Below, piece by piece: positions 1-9,529 of a DNA stretch of 64,000 nucleotides (its first letter is position 1; each line of letters starts with the position of its first letter). A model generated the notes under the pieces. That model did not search any database. It saw nothing but the letters and a program-made list of their open reading frames with translations, and was not told where the DNA came from. The position numbers and the translations under genes were made by a program. Location: positions 81,159,954 through 81,223,953 of the forward strand of contig CM077665.1 in assembly GCA_039707655.1 (NCBI GenBank), given 5' to 3'. The DNA is from Elymus sibiricus (taxonomy: Eukaryota > Streptophyta > Magnoliopsida > Poales > Poaceae).

Positions 1-1990
1 TGATGCCAGTCACATGGGGAATAAAAAGGATTTCTCTTTTGAGCTATCATGGTTCAACATGGAAGGTTTTATTGAGACCGTGGACATGAAATGCGAAAAA
101 GAGACACCTCGTGCCACCAACATAGAGAGGTGATAAAGAAAGATTATTAGAACTTCGATCTATTATACATTAAAGTGGGATTAACTCCTCTCGTTCCGGC
201 AAAGTGTGTTGCCAAACGAGAAGACAAAGAGAACCTTGCTATGCTCATGTGTGAGGAGGATATCAAATGAGATAGTGTACACAATAAAAATAAATTCTTC
301 CATTTGATCATGAATGGAAAGCACGGTAAAAAGGAAAAAAAATAAGTTTGAACTAGGAGAGGGTACCATTGTGGGCCAGGAAAAAATTTAAATCATACAT
401 TACAAATTGCTACAATTAATTGCTTGGACATCCGATGTCCAACTTCGTGTCAATAGATGAGGAGACTATGGAGGATATTCCTCAAATCCTGGAAAGAGAG
501 TAGTGTGTTGACACCGCCTTTTATAGAAAAGGAGGTGTATGATCACATCTTTCGAATGAAAAGTAATAAAACATTGGGACCAAATAGATTCCTGGTGGAA
601 TTGTGTTAGAGATATTGGGGCCTAATGTCGTTGTCTTATTCAATGGGAACTTCCAATGGTTCTTAAGTTAAACTACAGAACTATCACATTGCCCCCAAAG
701 GAGTAGGATGCAATGGGGATTGTGAAAACATGGCCAATCTGTTTGCTTAATGTTAGCTCTGTCTTTTTTCTTACCAAAGTGGGTACAAATAGGCTAAGTA
801 TGATAGCAAACATTATCGTATGTCCTACTTAGATGACCTTCTTGCCTAGGCGACACGTAATGTAGGGTTGGTTGTCCTTCATGGAACTATTCATGACCTA
901 CACACTAAAAAGCTTGTCGGAGTTATATGTGGGATTTTGAGAAATCCTATAATAAAGACAAATGTCCTTTCTTACAACAATTTGCGAATGAACGGTTTTG
1001 ATACGAACTTGAGGCGACATGTGGAAACATTTCTATATATTGGGTGGTAGCGTTGGAGTGAAAGTTAATGATGACATCAGTGATTAAATTCAAACCCATA
1101 AGGGTTTGCGGCAAGGGGGTCCTAATTCTCCAACTCACTTCCATATCATAGTTGATCTGATAGCGGTCCTTATAGTGAGGGCTAAGGAGGATGGTCAGGT
1201 TGTTGGGCTCATCCCGCATTTAGTTGACCGTGGTGTCTATTCTCCCGTATGCAAATGACACTATCGTTTTTATGGAACACAATTTGGAAAGTGTAGTAAA
1301 TATGAAAATGATACTATGTGTCCCTGAGCAATTGTCATGGCTAAAAATTAACTTCCACAAGAGTGAAATCTTCTCCTTTGGGCATCCAAAAGAGGAAGAG
1401 CATCATCATAAAAAAACTTTTTGGATATGAGGCAGGTAAGCTCCTGTTTCGGATTCTAATTAACTTTCTAAAGCTTACAAATATAGAGTGGAAGTGCATT
1501 CAAGACTTGAAAAGAACTACGTTGTTGGAAAGGAAAAAAATATGTTCTATGGAGGACGTCTCATCCGTCGACCCTCTACTAACCGACCTACCTACTTTCA
1601 GGGTCTCATTCCTTGAAGTACCACACGAGGCGTGGAAAATACTTGATTATTACAAGTCCAGATTCTTCTGGCATAACGTCGAACATAAAAGTACCACTTG
1701 GAGAAGTCAGATATTCTATGTAGGCCAAAAGACCACGCGGGGCTAGTAATTGATGACCTATAAATTAACAACAAATATTTTCTTAACAAATTGCTATATA
1801 TACTTCTTACATAGGAAGAGGATGTGTGGCTATAGTTGTTATGCACTAAATACCTCCACTCAAAGCCTCCTACCTACATTGCCGAAAGCCTTGCTCTTTT
1901 GGAAGGGCTTGATGAGAGTAAAGTCCACGTTCTTCGGTAGAGGCGTTTTTAAAGTTGGTGATAGTCATGCTACATCTCTCTAGGAGGATA
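1..1990 (+). pseudogene. LINE ORF2 reverse transcriptase remnant
   Basis: The family product is an endonuclease/reverse transcriptase that copies LINE RNA at the nicked target. Visible pieces include the linker with NIER near 118-132, FHLIMNGKH near 300-330 and the KTLGPN motif near 575. The catalytic block (residues YANDTIVF) is at 1249-1272, followed by LKINFHKSE near 1345-1370. A C-terminal FFWHN segment lies near 1660-1675 and FKVGDSHATSL near 1948-1980. The catalytic YADD box reads YAND, so the first catalytic aspartate is lost, on top of multiple stops and frameshifts. No functional protein is expected. Assignment to plant L1-like LINEs rests on motif order and spacing. Confidence 0.75.
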
Positions 1991-2326
1991 CCTAGGTAGG
2001 AGATACACCATTGGCTTTACCGTATCCGACCTTCTACAATATTGTGCAACATAAAGAAGTTTCTGTTAATATAGTATTAGGGACAAATCTATTGAAAATC
2101 CATCTCCGAGTGCTTTGATCGAGAATAAGTGGACATCATGGCTCAGTTTAGTACGTCGGATCAACTTAACTAACAAATATGATTGTCATCGTTTTCTTTG
2201 TTGTGTTTGTGTTGTACTGGATATTGAGTGATGTTACCCGCACTTTAAATAAATATGGTTGTGTGTGTCACAATGGTGTAGATGCCGGAGTGTTTCAACC
2301 TCCTTTTGTAAAAAAAAGAAAAAACA
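1..2326 (+). mobile_element. Decayed L1-type LINE, 5' end outside the window
   Basis: The + strand carries scattered pieces of one LINE ORF2 in the expected order. The endonuclease-RT linker is at 1-360, an RT entry motif (KTLGPN, consensus KAPGPDG) near 570-590, the RT catalytic region near 1250 and the zinc-binding RT domain at 1560-1990. The element ends in an A-rich tail at 2311-2326 after a 3' stretch shared in part with the element ending at 14842. Frames change many times, so it is old and immobile. The 5' half lies left of base 1, so no target duplication can be tested. Confidence 0.8.
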
Positions 2327-2858
2327 AGTATAGCGGGGATGAGATGCAGCCGCTTAGTGGATCTGGAGCTCGACATCCGGATGCACTTTCTAGAAGCTAC
2401 TGATGTTAGCAGAATTTATTTATTTTCTCTTACAATTGAAAAACGAATTACATAGGTGTTTTAATTATAACTCATGTGTCGTTCGGATGCCATATGTGAT
2501 CACAAAACCATCCAAGATAATATTTTTTGTGGCTCACTTCTGTCTCAAACAGTTCAGCAAACCGTCCTGTGACGGTCTGGTGACAACACTTTCAACGGTC
2601 TGGTGACAACGTTTCGTAGTACTCAGTTGCATTACCAAAGATTGTACGTGCTTCAAAGTGAGAAGTAAATATGTATTTCAATCGTTTGATATTTATTTTT
2701 CAAATAAACACTGAACTTGCAAGGCCATCGTTATTTAACTATCAATTTGTATATACAAGTCATTAGTTTTGCATGTGCACATGGCATGTATGCTAAAACA
2801 GCTTTCTTAATAATTGTATCAGTTTTTTTTTGACAATTAATAATTCTATCAGTTGTTA
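2327..2858. other. Intergenic sequence, nothing recognised
   Basis: This is AT-rich sequence after the LINE tail. A short GC-richer stretch at 2336-2403 has no recognisable coding content. Near 2571-2608 a short phrase (GGTCTGGTGACAAC) is repeated twice in tandem. I see no gene, promoter or further element. Confidence 0.5.
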
Positions 2859-3172
2859 GACCTCTTCCAATGCAAAGGTGCTTAGATGAGGTGCTAAGTG
2901 CATTAAATAGCTTAGCAACTCAACTCCCCAATGGATAGGTGCTTATCTTGTTGTTGCTAAGCTCACCTTATTTAATAATTTAGCACCTAAACTCTTTCAT
3001 GCATTGGCCAACTTCTCTCATTTAAGTGGTTTGCCTAGGTTCACCTACTTAGCATTGGTTCTTCTTGGGGTCACCAAAGTGCTCTCTCTCCTATTTAATT
3101 GTTGTGCCATGTCATGTTTTTGCTTATGTGGCATGCTTAGCACCTGTCCACAGTGGAGCACCGGGAGGGGCC
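2859..3172. mobile_element. MITE with imperfect terminal inverted repeats
   Basis: The left end (GACCTCTTCCAATGC then AGGTGCTTAG) is an imperfect inverted copy of the right end (CTAAGCACC then GGGAGGGGCC read outward). The interior repeats GCTAAG/CTTAGC motifs and has no coding capacity. The flanks share GTTAG-like bases but no convincing duplication. It resembles the MITE at 13,631 in style, with a shared TTTTTGCTTATGTGGCAT phrase near the right end. That suggests the same superfamily. The exact class is uncertain. Confidence 0.6.
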
Positions 3173-3280
3173 TTAGTTAGACATGCAGTTGCCAAATTTA
3201 ACGCTGGCAAACCTATCAGTGCTCAAGACAGCGACATTCTTCAAAATGAAGTAGTACACTAGTAGAAAAAGGGCCATTTG

Positions 3281-3511
3281 TCCCGGTTCCAGAGGGCCAT
3301 TTGTCCCGGTTCTGGAACCGGGACTAAAGGGTCGGGACTAATACCCAAAACCTTTAGTCCCGGTTTGCTTACGAACCGGGACCAAAGGCCCTCCACGTGG
3401 CGCTGCCTGGGGCGGGGGAGGGAGGACCTTTAGTACCGGTTGGTGTTACCAACCGGGACTAAAGGCTCCACCTTTGGTCCCGGTTGGTAACACCAACCGG
3501 GACCAAAAGGC
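3281..3511. repeat. CACTA subterminal palindromic repeats, 3' end
   Basis: Several units of the form TTTAGTCCCGGTT...AACCGGGACTAAAG lie head to head and form near-perfect hairpins. The unit at 3473-3508 has arms of about 17 bp. In CACTA elements such arrays bind the element's own DNA-binding protein. Here that role is inferred from position and repetition only. Confidence 0.8.
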
Positions 3512-3851
3512 GGCCACGCGTCAGCAGCTCGCAGTCGCTGGGGGTTTTGTTTTTTTTTTTGGAAGGGGGGTTTTGGGGTTTTGGAGGGTTAATTTAGGGG
3601 TTTCATATTGTGTTAGCGAGCTAATAGAGAGAAGTGACCTCTCTTTTTCTGTGCTTGGTCGACGCTAGCTACTATACATATAGAGAGAACTCGACGCTAG
3701 CTAGTAAGCAAATAAAGGAAACCATTAATTACACAAGATCGTCATGAACATATATAGAGAGAAGTGACATCTCTTTCTTCGTGCTTGGTCGAACAACAAG
3801 TTTTCGTATATCTATCCGACGCTGCTACAAATGTACAATATATAACATCCC

Positions 3852-6800
3852 TTACAACAATTTCAATTTCACATGGTATTCTCCTTGTTCAGGTATGACA
3901 TGGTCAAGAAAGAATCCCGCCAATTCCTCTTGAATTGCTCGTATGCGATCATGTGGTAGGAGTTCATCCCGCATCTGCCAGATCTAATTTAAAGAAGGGG
4001 TCAATACATATATATGAATGAAACTCAACACAATTGATGGTAATATATAAAATAAAATTGTGAATATTGTTTACGTACTTCAAATTGTTTCTCAGAGGAG
4101 GCCCGTTCAGAGGTATAGTAGCGAATGAACTCGCATACGTAGTATCCACATAAATGAGTGTTGGGTGCCTGCAACAAGCACTTTACGAGAATAGAGTTCA
4201 ATCAAACTGATAAGCAAGCATGATAATGGTATTGATGAAACTAGAATCAATGGGAGATGCGCGGAACTAGCTAGTACTACTTACTTTGGGGTGTGTAAAT
4301 CGCAGCTCCTTCTTCAAGCCCGGAACCTTAGCGGTGAACGTTTTCCAAACCCTGGCAGGCAAAGAAAATGATTACTTGATATCAGGAAATGAACGAAAGT
4401 TGCCGATATGGTCCCGGTATTGATTGAACTTACTTCTGGAGCATTGCAGTCATGTCCGCATAATACTTGGGATCTTTACGGAGCGAGTCTAAGACAGTTA
4501 CTAATGCCCCGTCAAGGTTAATGGATAGCAGAATATAGTGGAAGCTACGCACGCATAACTCATCAATTACATTACTTAACCACGAGTAAGCGGAACCGAA
4601 TATGCAGAAGACAGTAACACTCACTTGAAGTTGTAAGGAAAGAGTATTTCCCTTTTGTTTTGATGTGTAAGGAACGTTTGTAGTAAGTTGTTCTCGGTAT
4701 CTTCAGCCGCCTTTCGTACCGACCATTCATTTACGGTATTTGGGCTAATGAACCCAACGTCGAAGATTCCTATTTTTTGGCATTCGACCATCTTCAATCT
4801 GCATAATATAGTGAGGATAATTATATATACATGCAATGAACGAGCTGAGCTAGAGACTTAATTATAGAAGTAATACTTACAGACAGTAGCAAGTCATGAG
4901 TTGTTTGTCGAGGGCCTTTTGATTGTATAATTGAAATAACTCCACAAATTCAACAGGCAGCAGGTCGACTCCAGGGAAGTCATGCTCTTTTTTAATTCCG
5001 ACTAACAAACTATCTTTCCCAGACTTCCTGCAGGTTTCCATGTACCAGTCATGCAATTTTTGCATCATCGTTGTTAGATGAGGATGATCAGGTTTGACGA
5101 GAGGCTTCCCGTGCTCGTATCTAAAGACGTCTACTACCTCAGCCGTTTCAAACTGTACATCATCGGGCAGGTAATCATCAAGAGTGGTACCGGGCAGTAG
5201 CACCGGATGATTAGCGATATCGCTAGACACCTTGAGCGGGGGGCACGATTGCTTCTCCCTGTTCGCCGAGCTGGGGAATTGTTTTCCCACTTCTTCGTTT
5301 TTCGCTCTTGCAGCACTGGAAGTACTTCCCGACTGCTGCGCTTTAGCATGTGTCTTAGTAATTATGCGGTCATAGTTGGAATCCGGCGGAGGCGGTGGTG
5401 GTCGCTTCAGGGCATTGATAGTGCGCTTCACTTTCACCGGATCTACCTTCTCCTTCGGAGGTGGAGTTTTCTTTGCAAAATGGTCCCTCAGTTGGGCACG
5501 ACATATGTCCTCGTTTTCCTGCTCGGTCCTCTCATATGGTAACTTTTCCAGAGGCTTGAGAGATGGACCGTATCTGAATTGGCTCCCGCCTCTGCTTGTG
5601 CTGCTAGCCGCCGGAGCGGCGGCGTCTCTCTTCCGTCGTTGCTGACGAGGCGGAGAAATCTGACGCGCCAGAGGAGCCGGAGCGGCGGCGTTTGTCTTCC
5701 GCCATTGCCGACGAGGCTGAGGAGGAGGCGGACTGCTCCGACGCGCCGGAGTAGGCGAAGGAGGAGGCGGAGTGCCCTCACGCGTCGGAGGAGCCGGAGA
5801 AGGAGGCGGAGTGCCCTGATCACTCGCCGGAGGAGGAGGTGGAGGAGGAGGAGGCGGAGTGCCCTGACTCGCCGGAGGAGGAGGAGGAGGCGGAGGCGTC
5901 TAGTTTGGAAGCTTGATGTACTCCTTCTGCCATAGACATGTACTCCTCAGAGCATGAACCAGCCGATTCTCCCCTTCACCTGTAGAGTGGTCAAGCTCGA
6001 GCTCCTCAAATCCCTCCATTACTTCATCCACCATCACAACAGCATAGTCATGTGGAATCGGACGGCAGTGAAAAGTTCCGTTGGGTTGAGGAGGTGCAAC
6101 AGAGCCGACAGCCGCCTTGAAAGTGAGGTTCCGACATTTCGTCATAAGCTCGCAATGTTGAGCCTCCGTGATAGTATCCACGGGGTAGCTAGGAGACGTG
6201 AAGTCAGGCTGAACGGGCTCCGTGGAAGCCACGCTGCTTCTCCGCTGAGATGGCGGGGTAGCTTCTAGGGTAGCTTCGTGCCGCTGAGATGGTTGGTCGG
6301 CAGCTCGCTGGCTCTCAGCTTCCTCTAGCTTTTGTAGTCTTGCATTGAGCTTTTGCATGTCACTCAACTCCTCTTTCCTCTTTCTCTCCCGGCTTTTGTA
6401 ACCGCCTGCGTCGGGAAACCCAAACTTCCACGGAATGGAGCCTGGTGTGCCTCGTGTTCGTCCAGGGTGCTCAGCATTCCCTAGGGCCTCAGTCAGCTCG
6501 TCCTTCTCTTTGTCGGGAATGAACGTCCCTTCCTGCGCTGCGGTGATATACTTCTGAAGCTTCGTGACGGGTATTGCAAGTTGCTCGTCCGTCCAACGGC
6601 ACTTCCCTGTTTCAGGGTCCAAAGTTCCCCCAACCCCGAAGAACCAAGTCCTTGAACGGTCTGGCCAGTTCAATGTCTGTGGTTCGACCCCTTTAGCAAT
6701 CAGGTCATTCTCAGCTTTGTCCCACAATGGCCGGGCTTTGAGGTAGCCACCTGACCCCGTGTGATGGTGATACTGCTTCTTTGCAGCGTTGTTCTTGTTT

Positions 6801-7104
6801 GTCTCTGACATTTTCTTACTCTTGTCCGATGTCTTGTAGGCCACAAATGCGGGCCAGTGATCTCTTATCTTCTCAAATTGGCCGGTGAATTCTGGAGTCT
6901 TCCCTTTGTCGACAAACTTTGATTTCAACTCCTTCTTCCACCTCCTGAATAGATCTGCCATCTTCTTAAGAGCACACTCCTTGACCAGTGGCTCTATAAC
7001 TGGCTTATTCGGATCCTCCTCTGGCGGTAGGGTGAAATTTGCCTTCAGCGCGGTCCAAAGATCATCTTTCTGTCTCGAGAGTTGGTCGCCCGGTATATCG
7101 AGAG
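3852..7104 (-). pseudogene. CACTA second gene (Pro-rich linker, Ulp1-like C48 protease end), one premature stop
   Basis: Reading leftward, a long exon runs from about 7104 (5' limit unclear, inside a tandem repeat) to 4881. Exons with good splice sites follow at 4625-4798, 4434-4544, 4285-4351, 4079-4180 and 3852-3983. All junctions keep frame, and a TAA at 3852-3854 ends the gene. The first part (5903-7104) is the conserved CACTA second-protein domain with a WTALKANF-type entry and a coiled-coil-like KLNARLQKLEE stretch. A proline-rich linker spans about 5500-5900. The last exons form a Ulp1/SENP-like cysteine protease domain. Candidate catalytic residues are present: His in FHYILL, Asp in VLDSL, Gln in LLQAP and Cys in LCGYYVC. 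The only coding break I found is a TAG at 5900-5902, at the start of the linker. Such domains cleave SUMO-like conjugates in other families; the target here is unknown. Confidence 0.8.
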
Positions 7105-7430
7105 GGGGGTGAACATTTTACCTTAGTAACTTAGAAAAAAAATGTTATCGGGGAGGGGGTATATCGACAACGCTTTTTTCTAGGGTTTGTGTGGCCTCGA
7201 GAGTTGGCCGCCCGGTATATCGAGAGGGGGGTGAACATTTTACCTTAGTAACTTAGAAAAAAATGTTATCGGGGAGGGGGTATGTCGACAACGCTTTTTT
7301 TCTAGGGTTTGGGTGGCCTCGAGAGTTGGTCGCCCGGTATATCGAGAGGGGGGTGAACATTTTACCTTAGTAACTTAGAAAAAAAATGTTATCGGGGAGG
7401 GGGTATATCGACCCCCCCCCTCATGTCAAA
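7074..7430. repeat. Tandem repeat, three 122-bp units
   Basis: Units start at 7074, 7196 and 7318 with CTCGAGAGTTGG(T/C)CGCCCGG. Each contains TTATCGGGGAGGGGGTAT. They are nearly identical apart from A-run length and a few substitutions, and the third diverges after about 7410. The first unit overlaps the 5' end of the second CACTA gene, so the duplication has rearranged that gene's start. Confidence 0.9.
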
Positions 7431-7493
7431 GTAATCGGGGAGGGGGTATATCAACAACGACATACATTCCGGATCCGTTGGAAAGCTCTCGGG

Positions 7494-7591
7494 GAGCCGA
7501 TGCCAACGTGATGATAGGGGGCCGGGGTGCTCCCGTGGCCTTGTTGATAGATAGAGCCGATGCCAACGTGATGATAGAGCCGATGCCAACA
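7494..7591. repeat. Short direct repeats GAGCCGATGCCAACGTGATG
   Basis: Two full copies lie at 7494-7518 and 7554-7578, and a partial copy at 7577-7590. They look like local slippage products in the CACTA element's inter-gene region and have no coding role I can see. Confidence 0.75.
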
Positions 7592-7809
7592 TTTTCATTT
7601 AACAAAAAAACTACCTTCAAAAAAAGACTTGCTTCGCCGCGGGTGCTCGGTGCGACGTGGACTCGGTGGAAAAACTTTATGAAAATGCGGTGGTGGCCGG
7701 GCCGGGCGGTTTTCTTTTCCTTCTTCATTTTTTCCTTTGTTTTTTCTTATATGTTTGTTTTCGTTTTCACTCTACATTTTCGTACATATGAAAAACAACG
7801 AAGACTTTT

Positions 7810-7896
7810 TACATGAACATATACACACATATACATGAACATATATACATATACATGAAAAAAAACATATACATGAACATATACACATATACATGC
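7810..7896. repeat. Low-complexity ACATATACATGA repeat
   Basis: Five or more loose copies of ACATATACATGAACATATAC form an AT-rich microsatellite-like tract inside the CACTA element. Confidence 0.75.
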
Positions 7897-7974
7897 CCGC
7901 AAAAAAAAACCTAAACGATGACGGGGCGGCACACCATGGGAAAGGGAGGGCTCACTGGGGGGGGGGGGCGGCGA

Positions 7975-8412
7975 TGGCTGGAGGCCGGCGACGGGGACGA
8001 GGACGGCGGCGACGGGGACGAGGACGGCAGCTCGGGGACGAGGATGGCGGCTCGGGGAGGCGACGGGGACGAGGACGGCGGCGACGGGGACGAGGACGGC
8101 GGCTCGGGGAGGCGACGGGGAGGCGACGGGGACGAGGACGGCGGCGACGGGGACGAGGACGGCGGCGACGGGGACGAGGACGGCGGCTCGGGGAGGCGAC
8201 GGGGACGGGAACGAGGACGGCGGCTCGGGGAGGCGACGGGGACGAGGACGGCGGCTCGGGGAGGCGACGGGGACGAGGACGGCGGCTACGGGGACGAGGA
8301 CGGCGGCTCGGGGAGGCGACGGGGACGAGGACGGCGGCTCGGGGAGGCGACGGGGACGAGGACGGCGGCGACGGGGACGAGGACGGCGGCTCGGGGAGGC
8401 GACGGGGCAGCC
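7975..8412. repeat. GC-rich minisatellite, GGGGACGAGGACGGCGGC units
   Basis: Units of about 18-21 bp (GACGGGGACGAGGACGGC) alternate with about 30-bp versions containing CTCGGGGAGGCGACG. The tract lies 70-500 bp downstream of the TATA box of the second CACTA gene, so it would be in that gene's leader or first exon. It produces long Arg/Pro- or Gly/Asp-rich open frames on several strands. These are a by-product of the repeat, not evidence of a protein. Confidence 0.85.
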
Positions 8413-8483
8413 TGGCGGCGTCGAGGAGGTCGGCGTCGTCGGGGGGAACTGCGAGATGAAAATGAAAATTTTCACAAGTGCTG

Positions 8484-8491
8484 CTTATATA
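8484..8491 (-). promoter_or_regulatory. TATA box of the second CACTA gene
   Basis: TATATAAG on the minus strand sits 7 bp from the internal palindrome array. The geometry matches the transposase promoter at the 5' end of the element. A leftward start near 8455-8460 is inferred. Confidence 0.55.
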
Positions 8492-8498
8492 CACACAG

Positions 8499-8652
8499 CA
8501 TTGGTCCCGGTTGGTGGCACCAACCGGGACTAATGCACCCCTTTAGTCCCGGTTGGTGCCACCAACCGGGACCAAAGTCTCTTTTCAGCAGCCCAAAGGG
8601 CGGGAAGCAGAGACCTTTGGTCCCGGTTGGTGCCACCAACCGGGACCAATGG
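8499..8652. repeat. Internal array of CACTA subterminal-type palindromes
   Basis: Three hairpin units of the subterminal type (GGTCCCGGTTGGTG and its inverse) lie at 8503-8530, 8542-8577 and 8613-8652, 5 kb from either end. They abut the TATA box at 8484-8491. That suggests the element's own binding sites also control the second gene, or that this is a relic of another element's end. Confidence 0.85.
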
Positions 8653-8679
8653 CCTTGCACAGCGGCGTGGTGGGAGTTT

Positions 8680-8723
8680 AGTCCCACCTCGCTACTTGAG
8701 AGAGTGCCGCACCTGTTTATAAG
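8680..8723 (+). promoter_or_regulatory. snRNA-type promoter (USE + TATA)
   Basis: GTCCCACCTCG at 8681-8691 matches the plant upstream sequence element RTCCCACATCG with one mismatch. TTTATAAG at 8716-8723 follows after 24 bp. That short USE-TATA spacing is the kind used by RNA polymerase III plant snRNA genes; polymerase II genes use about one helical turn more. The motif pair reads rightward, opposite to both CACTA genes. Confidence 0.65.
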
Positions 8724-8745
8724 GCGCGGTGCGCCAGAGGCTTCG

Positions 8746-8893
8746 AGCTCCTCTCTAAAGCAGGCTTACTGGCCTAACCACTCTGTATCTGCCTGTGGGC
8801 CTACTGGGCCTTCTGCGGGCCTGAATCCTGGCCCAACTAGCTGGTTGGGTTTCTAGTCGTATTCAGGCCGTGGTGGCCCAGTAGGCGGCATTT
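8746..8893 (+). ncRNA. Predicted ~150-nt structured RNA, possible Pol III transcript
   Basis: The start is set about 23 bp after the TATA box, as in plant U6 genes, and the end at a run of seven T (8891-8897), a Pol III terminator. The sequence folds into nested stems: 8799-8810 pairs with 8875-8886 (12 perfect bp), 8818-8826 with 8861-8869 (9 bp) and 8832-8837 with 8844-8849 (6 bp, 6-nt loop). I do not recognise it as U6, U3, 7SL, MRP or a tRNA. It could be a captured or element-specific small RNA gene, or a dead promoter followed by a chance inverted repeat. Transcription is not shown by sequence alone. Confidence 0.45.
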
Positions 8894-8897
8894 TTTT

Positions 8898-9529
8898 AAT
8901 ATTTTTGCAGTTTTTTTGTTTTCTTTTTTGCATTATTTATTTCTTTTCTTTTTTGCTTTATTTTTTTAATTCTTTTTGCTGTTAGGTCACAAAAATTATA
9001 AACTTTCTGTTAGTGCTATTAAAGTTTCTAACAAAAAAATTCTTTATGAAAATTCTTTTTGCTATTAATGTTTTGAACAAAAAATACTTTGATAATTTTA
9101 GTTGCATAAATTTTATATAATTTTAGTTTCAAAAATATTTTAATTGATTATTTTTAGTTCATTCTTTTTGCTATTATTTTTGATTATTTTATATAATTAT
9201 CGAAAACTGGATGCACTTCGTGTACAAAATGGACAATCTCTTTCGAAGTATCAGGGTTTCGGACGAAAACTCATCTGTTACAAAGGGATTTCATTTTTTT
9301 TAACTTATTTGAACTCCAGACTTTTTGTGTGTTCAAAATGCACCATTCAAAGCCACATCATCAATTTTCAACCCTTTCTGACTTCATTTGGTATTTTGCA
9401 TGCATTTACTGATTTTTTGAGCTAAATGACCCTGAAATTGAAAAGCACTACAAATGAACTCATCTGTTACAAAAGGCATTTCATTTCTTCACATGTAACT
9501 GCAATGATATAGTTGTGGAGAGAAAGTTT
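8898..9529. other. AT-rich spacer between the two CACTA genes
   Basis: T-rich low-complexity sequence (8890-9200) is followed by non-coding sequence to the transposase stop. This would be the transposase 3' flank. No open frame resembles a known family. Confidence 0.6.

Noticed and set aside
5488..5935. Arg-rich open frames opposite the CACTA second gene
   Set aside because: They are shadows of the proline-rich linker coded on the minus strand.
7747..8475. Long Arg/Pro- and Gly/Asp-rich open frames on several strands
   Set aside because: They all arise from one GC-rich minisatellite that is open in most frames. There is no conserved domain and no separate promoter for each.
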